A stretch of 64,000 nucleotides of DNA, from positions 372,001 to 436,000 of the forward strand of contig NZ_JACIAY010000002.1 of the NCBI RefSeq assembly GCF_014194975.1. The letters run 5' to 3'. The notes beneath the pieces are model-generated. The model worked only from the letters and a program-made list of their open reading frames with translations. It did no database searches and was not told the origin of the DNA. A program made the translations under genes and the position numbers. The stretch is from Sphingomonas sp. BK580 (lineage in GTDB: Bacteria > Pseudomonadota > Alphaproteobacteria > Sphingomonadales > Sphingomonadaceae). This document shows, piece after piece, positions 55,165 through 63,503 of this stretch; position 1 is the stretch's first letter, and every line of letters starts with the position of its first letter.

Positions 55165-55219
55165 GAAGTTGGCAAAAAGCCCTTATAGGGTAATCCACGA
55201 CGATGATAATGCCAACTTT
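55165..55219. promoter_or_regulatory. Inverted repeat spanning the start of the helicase gene
   Basis: GAAGTTGGCA (55165-55174) and TGCCAACTTT (55210-55219) form an inverted repeat (9 of 10 pairs) that encloses the palindrome CCCTTATAGGG and the ATG at 55203. Could be an operator or an mRNA structure occluding the ribosome-binding site. Confidence 0.4.
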
Positions 55220-56993
55220 CAACGAGCCTCTCGCTCCTGGCAGCGGATCGGTCCTAGCCGAAAGGGCCTTCAAGGACCTTAAGTCCACCCTAAGCTCATA
55301 CGGTTCCAGCCTGTCGCCTGACGCAGAGAAGGCTCTGTTCGCCGTTCTCACGGCCATGGAGTCCGGCTTGCGGGGCGAGTTGCCACCTTCCTTCTATCTG
55401 TCCGCTATCGACCCAGGGACCGGCAAGTCCCTCGCGGTCGCCATGTTCCTCCGGGCCTACAAGGCCTCCGGGTTCCTCCCGGCCAGTGGTGTCCTCGTGC
55501 TCGTGTCCCGCCTCGCGGAGATAGAGACCTATTTGGCGGCAGCGGGGCTCGACCGGAATGAGGTTGCGGTCCTTACCGGCGAGCCGACGCTCAATGCGCT
55601 TGGAGCCCCTGAGGCCCTTCACGACCAAGCGCCCGTCATGTTCACGACGCAGCAGCGTCTCGCGGCGCGTGGTGCGAAGGCGACGATGAGCGCCCTGCCG
55701 GCCTTCTTCTACCGAGGTGCGCCCAGGGCTCTTCGGATTTGGGATGAGAGCATCCTCCCCGGCGCTCAGCAGGTCGTGAAGGTCGATGATCTTGGCGCTC
55801 TCCTGGGGCCTCTCAGGGCCTCAAAGAAGGCCGTAGCGACGTTGGTCCAGTCCACCATCATCGACGCGTGGCAGGCCGCTCCAGGCAGCGTCCTAACGAT
55901 CCCTGAGGACCTCGGCGGTAGCTGGGGCAAGGCTGCGGACTTCGTGGGCGCTGCGGAGCTATCGGCACTGGCAGGCTACGAGGCGCGAGTGGTCAACATC
56001 CATGGCGACGTTCGGCTCGCTGGTGCCTCTCCGACGCTCCCCGCCGACTTCGCGCCCGCCATCGTGCTCGATGCGTCTGGCAGGGTCCGGAAGGCCTATC
56101 GGCTCTGGGAGGAGCGCACGGGATCGCTGACGCGGTTACCGTCCGCCCACAACGACTACAGCGACATGGTTGTCCACGTCTGGCGCCACGCTTCGGGTCG
56201 GAGGACCCTGGCGGACGCGAAGGCGCGACGGGCGATCGTGGAGGCAATCGTCGGGACCGTTCGCCAGCGGCCGGGCGAAGAGTGGCTGATCGTCCACTAC
56301 AAGGACGCCACCACCCTCTTGCCCGAGGTCCGCCTCAAGCTCGATCCCGAGGTGGCCAACCGCATACATGGACTGACGTGGGGGCGCCATCACGGCACGA
56401 ATGCCTTCGCCCACGTTCCCAACATCATCGTCGTTGGCCAGCCCGACTACGGGGACCATGGCTATGAGGCGATAGCGGCAGCGGCGATCGGTGATGGCAA
56501 GGTCCCGGAGCTAACCGACGGTGAGCGCTTGGCGCTGCGCAAGGGCGAGATAGCCCACAACCTCCTCCAGGCCGTGTGTCGCTCGCGGGCCCGTGTGGCT
56601 CGCAACGGTGTCGCCGGGGGCTGTAGGGTCTATCTGTGCATCTCGGCCGGCTCGGACCTTGAGGCGGTGCTCGACGACTGCTTCCCCGGCTATCATCGGC
56701 GCGAGTGGATGCCGAAAGGTTCGGTCGGCCTGAGCGGGCGTAAGGGCCAGGTGGTCCACTATCTCGCCGAGCGCTTCGAGGCTGATCGCGACGCCGTAGT
56801 CCGGAAAAAGGAAGTCACGCACGCGGTTGGGATAAAGCCCCCAGCGCTGCCGAAGATACTGGCTGACGGAGCGGTCCAGGAGGCGCTCGACGTTCTCGGG
56901 ATCGAGGAGGCTCACAGCACCTTCACGGTCCGACGGCCGTCGTTCGAGCCGTTTCCTGGCGGAGGGTTCTTGATCGAAGACCTTGGAGCGTAG
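55203..56993 (+). CDS. Helicase-like P-loop ATPase
   Basis: 596 aa. Walker A-like DPGTGKS at 70-76 (following a hydrophobic strand FYLSAI), Walker B RIWDES at 179-183, and helicase C-terminal-like motifs: LTWGRHHGTNAFAHVPNIIV then VGQPDYGDHGYEA, and LLQAVCRSRARVARNG (motif VI-like Arg-rich). Resembles SF1/SF2 helicases of phages and islands, without an exact family. The first ATG of ATG-ATA-ATG is used. Possible replication or defence role. Confidence 0.65.
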   Translation: MIMPTFNEPLAPGSGSVLAERAFKDLKSTLSSYGSSLSPDAEKALFAVLTAMESGLRGELPPSFYLSAIDPGTGKSLAVAMFLRAYKASGFLPASGVLVLVSRLAEIETYLAAAGLDRNEVAVLTGEPTLNALGAPEALHDQAPVMFTTQQRLAARGAKATMSALPAFFYRGAPRALRIWDESILPGAQQVVKVDDLGALLGPLRASKKAVATLVQSTIIDAWQAAPGSVLTIPEDLGGSWGKAADFVGAAELSALAGYEARVVNIHGDVRLAGASPTLPADFAPAIVLDASGRVRKAYRLWEERTGSLTRLPSAHNDYSDMVVHVWRHASGRRTLADAKARRAIVEAIVGTVRQRPGEEWLIVHYKDATTLLPEVRLKLDPEVANRIHGLTWGRHHGTNAFAHVPNIIVVGQPDYGDHGYEAIAAAAIGDGKVPELTDGERLALRKGEIAHNLLQAVCRSRARVARNGVAGGCRVYLCISAGSDLEAVLDDCFPGYHRREWMPKGSVGLSGRKGQVVHYLAERFEADRDAVVRKKEVTHAVGIKPPALPKILADGAVQEALDVLGIEEAHSTFTVRRPSFEPFPGGGFLIEDLGA

Positions 56994-57227
56994 CGAGCTT
57001 TGCGGCCTCTGCGCTCCTCGCGTCTGAACGGCCGTATCCAATTACAACCTCGTGCCTGCTTTGGACCCAACCCCTTCACCGGTAGGCTACACGTCAATTT
57101 GGCACCGCCGTAACGGGCGTTGGGTACTCGGTCCCGCTTGCCGTCCCCTGCGGCTGTGGGCATCATCCTCAACGACATCGGCCGAAAAGCCGCTATTGAA
57201 CGTCTTTAAGGTTTGGGGGAGGACTCC

Positions 57228-59111
57228 GTGGAGCTTCGTAAATTTGATATCCTTAACTTCAAGGGCATATCTAAAACATCGATTGACATAACCGAAGCTG
57301 CACCCGGAAACGTTTCGACTTTGATTGGATTGAACGAAAGCGGCAAGACCACGATCTTAGAGGCTCTGTCACACTTTATCACTGAAGACAAGGACACCGC
57401 CAATCTTGTAAGTACTGTACAGCAAAAATCTGCTCTTCAGGACCTTATACCTAAAGACAGAAAGGCCGCCTTTACTGGGCATGTTTCGATTAGAGCCACT
57501 ATCACCTTCGATGAGAGCGAAGTGAGGTCTTTGGCTGAGCATTTTTCCAAGGCTTATGGCTTGGTGTTAGATGAAAGTGCCTTTAACAAGACTATCACGG
57601 TCGCAAGGTCATATGAATTCGCCGACAGTAAGCATCTTGACACAAGCACATTTTGGACGATCTTCTTTGATTTAAGAGGAAAGCGCCAGAAGAAATTCAC
57701 TAACTACGACGGCGGAAGGGGGGATGCTGACAAACGCGCTATCTGGCTTAGCGGTATTCGTTTTTTGTCTTCGTACATTCCTAAGATAGTATATTTCCCA
57801 ACCTTTCTGTTTGATTTCCCAGATAGGATATACCTAACCGATCAGGACAGCGAGATAAACGACTATTACGTTCAGGTCATCCAGGATGTCTTAGACAGTC
57901 AGGGCGAAGGCCTCAATGTTGAAAGGCACATAATCCAACGTATAGCCGCCTTGAAGTCAGAGCATCCCACGGTCGCCACATTTATGGCTTTCGTTTTCGG
58001 TAGAGACGAAAAGAAGCAAGTTGATGCTGTCTTGCAAAAAGCAAGCAACGAAATGAGCCGCGTCATTTTCGGTTCCTGGAACCAAATTCTTGGGCGAAAT
58101 TTTTCCGGAAAAAGGGTTCAGGTAGATTGGCTTCTTGATGCCGAGCGCGACAACGTTCCTTACCTTGAAGTCTACATTGTAGATGGGCAGTCAAAATACA
58201 GCCTATCTGAGCGCTCCCTAGGATTTCGATGGTTCTTCTCATTTCTTCTATTCACGCAGTTTCGAAAAAATAGAGCGGATCAAGGCGGTACTATATTCTT
58301 GTTTGATGAACCTGCGGCGAACCTGCATAGTAGAGCTCAGATGAAACTGCTGGAAAGCTTCGCACGCATCGCGCATGGCGATACCCACATTATTTACTCA
58401 ACGCACTCCCACTACATGGTCAATCCTTTGTGGCTGGAGAAAAGCTACATCATAGAAAACCTTGCAAATAACTATGATGACGAAGATGATGTTGATGCAT
58501 TCTCTACGAAAAAGACTGATGTTCGTGCGGTAAAGTACCGAACCTTCGTTGGCAATAATTCAACCAAAACCACATATTTCCAGCCTGTGCTTGACGCACT
58601 TGAGGTGCCGATCAGTCCGCTGCTCGGCGCTTCCAAGGCGGTCATCGTTGAGGGAAAGTACGACTATCACCCCTTCTATTATCTTTACCGTAGGATCAAA
58701 GGAGACAGCGACATAAAGTTGTTTCCAGCAAATGGCGCATCTTCGCTGCCGGCGCTTATATCGTTGTTTAGGGGTTGGGGCGTTAAGTTTGTTGTGATTC
58801 TTGATGATGATCAGGCGGGTAGACGGTCTAAAAAGCGCTATGTTGACGAACTTATGCTGAAGGACGACGAGGTCGCGACATTAGGTGATATAGATAGATC
58901 GCTTGAAAACTGCACTAGTGAGGCAATATATAAGGGCGATTTAAGGTCTGCGTCCGCAGCTCATTTTGGTGTGGGTGAAGTGACAAAGCGTCAATTGGCA
59001 CTTTTCTTTCAGGAGGAGGCCCTATCACAAAAGGACCGCATGTATGCTGAAACAGAAAAGGCCTTCCACCCGATCGCAGATTGGATTGTCTCGCGCTTAG
59101 ATGCCAGTTAA
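57228..59111 (+). CDS. OLD-family ATP-dependent nuclease (AAA ATPase + TOPRIM)
   Basis: 627 aa. ABC/AAA ATPase: Walker A GLNESGKTTILEAL, signature SLGFRWFFSFLL, Walker B IFLFDEPAANLHSRAQ and switch His in IIYSTHSHYMVNP. C-terminal TOPRIM: AVIVEGKYDYHPFYYLY (Glu) and VVILDDDQAG (DxD). OLD proteins are phage-exclusion nucleases. GTG start after GGGGGAGGA. No UvrD-like GajB partner follows, so it is of the stand-alone type unless the helicase-like gene upstream is the partner. GC is near 45 percent by eye, far below its surroundings, so it was acquired recently. Confidence 0.85.
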   Translation: MELRKFDILNFKGISKTSIDITEAAPGNVSTLIGLNESGKTTILEALSHFITEDKDTANLVSTVQQKSALQDLIPKDRKAAFTGHVSIRATITFDESEVRSLAEHFSKAYGLVLDESAFNKTITVARSYEFADSKHLDTSTFWTIFFDLRGKRQKKFTNYDGGRGDADKRAIWLSGIRFLSSYIPKIVYFPTFLFDFPDRIYLTDQDSEINDYYVQVIQDVLDSQGEGLNVERHIIQRIAALKSEHPTVATFMAFVFGRDEKKQVDAVLQKASNEMSRVIFGSWNQILGRNFSGKRVQVDWLLDAERDNVPYLEVYIVDGQSKYSLSERSLGFRWFFSFLLFTQFRKNRADQGGTIFLFDEPAANLHSRAQMKLLESFARIAHGDTHIIYSTHSHYMVNPLWLEKSYIIENLANNYDDEDDVDAFSTKKTDVRAVKYRTFVGNNSTKTTYFQPVLDALEVPISPLLGASKAVIVEGKYDYHPFYYLYRRIKGDSDIKLFPANGASSLPALISLFRGWGVKFVVILDDDQAGRRSKKRYVDELMLKDDEVATLGDIDRSLENCTSEAIYKGDLRSASAAHFGVGEVTKRQLALFFQEEALSQKDRMYAETEKAFHPIADWIVSRLDAS

Positions 59112-59317
59112 GCGGCTAGGGTGTCTGCCGCGCCTCAGGAGCCCGCTGGACGCGATCCGCGACCCTCAGGCCACCTGGGTAGCTCGCGCGGCCCGATCGA
59201 GTCTGGTGAGTCCCTGAGGGGCTTGTAGGGCATGCTCGTCCCAGCGCTCGGCTCAGCGACGGCGTTAGGCTCTCGACGGCTCATGAGGCCCGTTGCAAGA
59301 GGGAGGCGAGTTGGATC

Positions 59318-59659
59318 ATGCCGAGGAAGTTGGCGGTGTTGACGTTGTTCGAAGAGAATGCTGCCATCCTTCGGAACATGGAAGCCGATGGGAGCGACCT
59401 CGGCCCATCTCGCTCTGTGGACTTCTCACACGTCTTTGCAGACCGAGCTTGCGCTGACGCCTTCGCCCGCGAGGCCAAGCAGCGAGGCTTTTCCGTGAGC
59501 GTCGAAAAGGTTGATCGGGAAGGGGAACCTTGGGACGTCACGGCCTCCAAGGACATGGTGCCGACCTGTGAGAACATCACTGTCACCGAGGAGCTTCTGC
59601 ATACTCTGGCCCAAGCGCATCGGGGTCGAGCAGACGGCTGGGGCTTCTTCCGAGACTGA
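59318..59659 (+). CDS. RraB-like protein (RNase E regulator family)
   Basis: 113 aa. The pattern RSVDFSHVFADRACADAFAR, EPWDVTASKDMVPTCENITV, and GRADGWGFFRD fits the RraB domain (VDF...WDV...M-PT...IT-E...DGWG). E. coli RraB binds RNase E and inhibits it. In a mobile element it might protect the element's transcripts (inference). Confidence 0.75.
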   Translation: MPRKLAVLTLFEENAAILRNMEADGSDLGPSRSVDFSHVFADRACADAFAREAKQRGFSVSVEKVDREGEPWDVTASKDMVPTCENITVTEELLHTLAQAHRGRADGWGFFRD

Positions 59660-59743
59660 GCGTACGCGGTTCATCTTCACGGCCTAGCGCCTGCCGACGA
59701 ACGGACCCGATGGCTTGCCGTGAACCCTCCGCTATGAGGGGAC

Positions 59744-60055
59744 ATGACGTTCTCGCGCATGACAACGGCTGGCCGCCACCTTCTTCGGTATGTGCTGCCC
59801 GTCCTCAGCGCCATCTGGCTGCTCTGGACCATGCTTGAGACGAAGCGGTTGCAGGGTTGGTTCGAGGCTCAGGACAGCCTTCAGCACGCCTCTACGCCGT
59901 TCTTCACCTTTCCAGCCGCCGAATTCGCTGTCGCGGCGATCTGCGTCCTTGCGAGCTTCGTATCGACGGCGATGTCACGTCCCCGGCTTGGAAGCGTCAT
60001 CGCTTTTACGGCAACCGCCTTCATGCAGATCATGTGGATGGGCCTGACAGGATGA
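59744..60055 (+). CDS. Small membrane protein
   Basis: 103 aa with three hydrophobic helices (LLRYVLPVLSAIWLLWTMLE; FAVAAICVLASFVSTAM; SVIAFTATAFMQIMWMGLTG). No family recognised. Lies between the RraB-like gene and the integrase. Confidence 0.5.
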   Translation: MTFSRMTTAGRHLLRYVLPVLSAIWLLWTMLETKRLQGWFEAQDSLQHASTPFFTFPAAEFAVAAICVLASFVSTAMSRPRLGSVIAFTATAFMQIMWMGLTG

Positions 60056-60176
60056 GGGAGAGCGGTGGGGCTCACCTGGCCGCTGCTACGGCCCCAAGCC
60101 TCCGACGAGGTCCTAGCGCTATGCTCTGAGAGGAGCGGGCTGAGGGTAGCTGGCAGGGCAGGGGGTGACAAAGGCA

Positions 60177-61838
60177 TCATACGTTGAAACGAGGGAAGCG
60201 CTTCATGGCGTCGTCCATCGTCTTCACAGATGCGTGACCGTAGGTACGGCCAACGGTGTTTGGGGCGTGTCCCTCCATGGCGTCGATGACGCGTTCCTGG
60301 ATGCCGGCCTCCAGCGCGATCGTCTTGAAGGTGTCGCGCCATGCGTGGTTGGGCTTGATGCCTGGATCGACGATGCCGACCTCGTTCCTTACCCAAGCGG
60401 CTAGACGCTCCCCGATCTTCTTGTGCTGCCGGCTCTCCGTGTCCTCCCCAACCCTCCGCCGGGCCTCGTCGTAGAACAATGGTCCGGCTACTGCCGTCTC
60501 GACAACCCTGAGGAAGCCTTGCTCGACCAGGTGCTCGTGAATGGGAACTAGGCGGGCTTCGTTCGTCTTCACTCGGCCAGCGGCAGGCGTGATGCGGATC
60601 AGCCAGACGCCATCTTGCTGTATCACGTCCTCACGGCGGAGTTGTGTGACCTCGTTTACGCGAGCCCCGGTGTAGGCGCAGAGCCATGGCACCCATCGTC
60701 TCGCAAGGGCGGACTTGGCGGACGAACGCTCAGACGACGGAGCAAGCGCTGCCTTAAGGACGCGAGTGGCCTCCTCGTTCGTGTAGCTCTTCTCGCGCAG
60801 CTTGGCGGCTTTCGGGACCCTGACGACCACGGTGCTCGCGACGTTCGCTTCAAGACGCTGCTCGTCCACGGCCCACTTGAGCGCGGCCTTGACCGGGGTG
60901 AGATACTTGTTCCGAACGGTCCGAGGCGTGCGGAGAGAGCCCTTCGCTGTCGTTTCCAAGAGCAGAGCGTCTCGCCAGTCGCGGAGGTTGGCCGCCGTCA
61001 GCTTGGAGGCGTCGTCATGGCCGAGGAACTCGACCAGGCGCTCGACGGCCTTCCGCCACTCGTTCCGCACGCCTGCGCTGATCCCCTGGGCCGCAGCGTA
61101 GCCGTCGAAAATTGCTAGCAGGCCGAGCGCCGGTCGAGCTTCCACCTCCCGCATTGGCAGGACCAGGTCCGGGAAAGCGGGGGTAGGCACATCCTCGCCA
61201 GCCATGCGACGCAGCCGGTCCTCTCCAGCTCGGATCGCTGCATCGTTGAGAGCGCGACAGACGATGGCGAGGCTCTGCTCATCGTCAGCGCGAACCTCAA
61301 AGCCCTTCGTGGCCGCAAGCTCCGTGGCCTCCTGCCCCCACGTCTCCACGATCGCGTCCAAGTCCCCGGTGGCCCGGTAGCGCTTGAGGACCTCTAGGTT
61401 GCCCGAGACGGTGGCGGCCGCCTTCTCGCTCCAACGGAACTTGCTCCTGCCGCTCCAACCGGCCTTGTAGTCGACACCAAGGGCGTCGAGTTGGCTAGCG
61501 ACCGAGTCGTAGAGGTTGCGTTCGGTCTGGTCCCACCGAGCTTCCTCGTCGTCCGACAGCATTTCGGCCCTGAGCCACTCTCCGAGGCTAGTGGCGTGGA
61601 GCGGAGTGAGGGCCGTAAGAGCACCGGATAGCCGTGCTTTCGCCTCGGCGATAATGGCCTCGTACTTCCGCTTGGCCGCATCACACCGAGCGCCAATCCC
61701 GGCATCCTTGCGCCCCAGCGAGACCTTGAACTCTCGTGCCTGCTTCGGGACGAATGGCCGAAGCTTCGCTGGATAGACGCGGCGGTAGATGACGCGCCCA
61801 GAAGCCAGCGTGCGGGTGTTTTCCATCACCAGGGACAT
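60177..61838 (-). CDS. Tyrosine integrase of the element (intact)
   Basis: 553 aa from ATG 61838. N-terminal arm/SAM-like region (SGRVIYRRVYPAKLRPFVPK), then the catalytic domain: Arg I in LCAYTGARVNEVTQLRRED, box II HAWRDTFKTIALEAG (HxxR), His in MEGHAPNTVG and nucleophile Tyr in RTYGHASV. Reads away from the tRNA-Thr fragment, as is normal for an integrase next to its att site. An upstream in-frame ATG (61898) lies inside the upstream arm region. Confidence 0.9.
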   Translation of the reverse strand: MSLVMENTRTLASGRVIYRRVYPAKLRPFVPKQAREFKVSLGRKDAGIGARCDAAKRKYEAIIAEAKARLSGALTALTPLHATSLGEWLRAEMLSDDEEARWDQTERNLYDSVASQLDALGVDYKAGWSGRSKFRWSEKAAATVSGNLEVLKRYRATGDLDAIVETWGQEATELAATKGFEVRADDEQSLAIVCRALNDAAIRAGEDRLRRMAGEDVPTPAFPDLVLPMREVEARPALGLLAIFDGYAAAQGISAGVRNEWRKAVERLVEFLGHDDASKLTAANLRDWRDALLLETTAKGSLRTPRTVRNKYLTPVKAALKWAVDEQRLEANVASTVVVRVPKAAKLREKSYTNEEATRVLKAALAPSSERSSAKSALARRWVPWLCAYTGARVNEVTQLRREDVIQQDGVWLIRITPAAGRVKTNEARLVPIHEHLVEQGFLRVVETAVAGPLFYDEARRRVGEDTESRQHKKIGERLAAWVRNEVGIVDPGIKPNHAWRDTFKTIALEAGIQERVIDAMEGHAPNTVGRTYGHASVKTMDDAMKRFPRFNV

Positions 61839-61847
61839 AGCGGTTGT

Positions 61848-61863
61848 GTACCTTCCGATGTAC
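61848..61863. promoter_or_regulatory. GTAC-N8-GTAC motif, copy 3
   Basis: GTACCTTCCGATGTAC, 10 bases upstream of the integrase start. Same spacing as copies at 41526 and 42343. Candidate autoregulatory operator or arm-type integrase site. Confidence 0.45.
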
Positions 61864-61930
61864 CCATTCCAGGGCCGGAAGTGACGGAAAACCGCCAAAA
61901 GCGCGGAAATCTGCGCTTCGGAGACGTCAA

Positions 61931-61947
61931 CGTGCCGGTTGCAGGGA
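61931..61947. repeat. attR-like site (17-bp direct repeat)
   Basis: CGTGCCGGTTGCAGGGA, identical to 41445-41461. It forms the 3' end of the tRNA-Thr fragment on the minus strand. Confidence 0.6.
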
Positions 61948-61974
61948 TCGAACCCGCGACCTTCGGTTTACAAA
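61933..61974 (-). tRNA. 3' half of tRNA-Thr(TGT), fragment used as attachment site
   Basis: On the minus strand TTTGTAAACCGAAGGTCGCG followed by GGTTCGATCCCTGCAACCGGCA contains the anticodon loop (TGT), T-arm and 3' acceptor strand of a tRNA-Thr. The 5' half is missing: the bases before TTTGTAA do not pair in an anticodon stem and no GCCGGTT acceptor strand is present. It is therefore an att copy, not a working tRNA. Confidence 0.7.
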
Positions 61975-62126
61975 GTCCGTGCTACATAGCCTCGGCGGCA
62001 ATCCTACATCGCCGCAAGCCGCGCAAATCCGTCGCTGTACTCACTTTGTCTCGCTAGGAGTCCTCGCGCGTATTCCCACGTTGCTGCTTGCGTGTTATCC
62101 CGGTGCTTATCTAGGAGGTGTAGAGC

Positions 62127-63503
62127 GTGGCTGTCGGTAAGGTGACGAAGCTTTCCGTGGAGGCGGTGCCGTTGCCGGCCGCAGGGAAGCGTGAGCACCT
62201 CTGGGACGAGCGTCTGAAGGGCTTCGGTGTGATGGTGACCGACAGGGGCGTTCGCTCCTACATCGTCCAGTATCGGATTGGCGGCAGGGGCTCTCCCACG
62301 CGCCGCGTGACCATCGGCAAGCATGGCTCTCCCTGGACGGCCGAGACAGCACGTAAGCGCGCCACTGAGCTGCTGGAACAGGTGCGCCGGCAGGACGATC
62401 CGTTCGATGCGGCCAAGGCGAAGGTAGCGGCCGATCGCGAGGCGAGGGCGAAGGCGACGGCTTCGGCGGTGATCTCTGAAAGGCTGGCCTTCTCGACGTT
62501 CGCGGGTCGGTATGTCGACAAGTACGCCAAGGTGCATCAGGCGAAGAGCTGGCGCGAGACCGAGGGTGTCATCAATCGTGATCTCGTCCCTCGGTTTGGC
62601 ACCACGCCGCTGACAGCGATCGAGGATGCCGACGTGGTCGAGCTGCTGGAGGCGCTGGGCGAACGTGGCCCCTCTGCCGCTCTGAAGGGCTACAAGGCGC
62701 TACGGCAGATCTTCGCGTATGCCATCGACAAAGAACGTCGCCACTTTCCGGCAGGAAAGAACCCGATGGCTGGGATCAAGCCGCCCGCAAAGATGGGCAA
62801 GCGAGACCGGACGCTGACCGATGCCGAACTGCGGCTCGTGTGGCTGGCGGCAGGCGGGCTCGGGTGGCCCTTCGGTCCGATCGTCCGGCTGCTCATCCTG
62901 ACGGGCCAGCGCCGCGACGAGGTCGCCGGCATGTCGTGGGTCGAGGTCGACAAGGAGGCGAGGCAATGGTTGCTGCCCGGCGCGCGATCGAAGAACGGGC
63001 TGCCCAACCTGGTGCCGCTCAGCGACCCGGCGATGTCGATTGTCACAGACCTCCCCGTCATCAGGGCGGTGCGTGAGACCGGCGACAAGCGCCCCGATCC
63101 GCGGCTGCTATTCACGACCACTGGCGAGACGCCGGTGTCGGGGTTCTCCAAGGTGAAGGCACGACTCGACGCGTCGATGCTGGACCTGATGAAGCATGAG
63201 GCGGCGGACGCCGGGGCAGGTGAGGATGAGCTTGCCGCCCTGTCTGTCAAGCCGTGGACGCTCCACGACCTGCGCCGCACGCTCGCCGCTGGTTGTCAGC
63301 GACTCGGCTTCCCGGTGGAGGTCACGGAGGCGGTCATCAATCACGTCAGCGGCACGCGTGCCGGGATCGTCGGCGTGTACCAAACCTATCGCTATGAGAC
63401 GGAGAAGCGCTCTGCACTGGATGCGTGGGCTCGGCACGTCATGGAGGCGATCACCGGCAAGTCTGCGGCCAGCAATGTTGTCGTACTGGAGCGGCGCGCA
63501 TGA
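62127..63503 (+). CDS. P4-type tyrosine integrase (DUF4102 + catalytic domain)
   Basis: 458 aa from GTG 62127 with AGGAGGTG six bases upstream. N-terminal DUF4102-like domain (HLWDERLKGFGVMVTDRGVR then SYIVQYR), core-binding domain, and catalytic residues Arg in LTGQRRDEVAGMSW, HDLRRT and Tyr near VGVYQTYRYE; all boxes are intact. Such integrases place islands into the 3' ends of tRNA genes, which agrees with the tRNA-Thr fragment upstream. Overlaps the next gene by ATGA. Confidence 0.92.
   Translation: MAVGKVTKLSVEAVPLPAAGKREHLWDERLKGFGVMVTDRGVRSYIVQYRIGGRGSPTRRVTIGKHGSPWTAETARKRATELLEQVRRQDDPFDAAKAKVAADREARAKATASAVISERLAFSTFAGRYVDKYAKVHQAKSWRETEGVINRDLVPRFGTTPLTAIEDADVVELLEALGERGPSAALKGYKALRQIFAYAIDKERRHFPAGKNPMAGIKPPAKMGKRDRTLTDAELRLVWLAAGGLGWPFGPIVRLLILTGQRRDEVAGMSWVEVDKEARQWLLPGARSKNGLPNLVPLSDPAMSIVTDLPVIRAVRETGDKRPDPRLLFTTTGETPVSGFSKVKARLDASMLDLMKHEAADAGAGEDELAALSVKPWTLHDLRRTLAAGCQRLGFPVEVTEAVINHVSGTRAGIVGVYQTYRYETEKRSALDAWARHVMEAITGKSAASNVVVLERRA

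Larger units (their letters stand above)
41445..61947. mobile_element. Integrated element (decayed prophage, satellite or island), about 20.5 kb
   Basis: Bounded by the 17-bp direct repeat CGTGCCGGTTGCAGGGA at 41445 and 61931, which on the minus strand is the 3' end of a tRNA-Thr. An intact tyrosine integrase reads away from the right end (60177-61838). Contents: a leftward phage-like block (43.3-48.0 kb), many small ORFs, an HNH protein, a serine recombinase, a helicase-like ATPase, an OLD nuclease and an RraB-like protein. GC is lower than in the host part. No terminase, portal, capsid or lysis gene was recognised, so it is not a complete phage. Confidence 0.65.
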
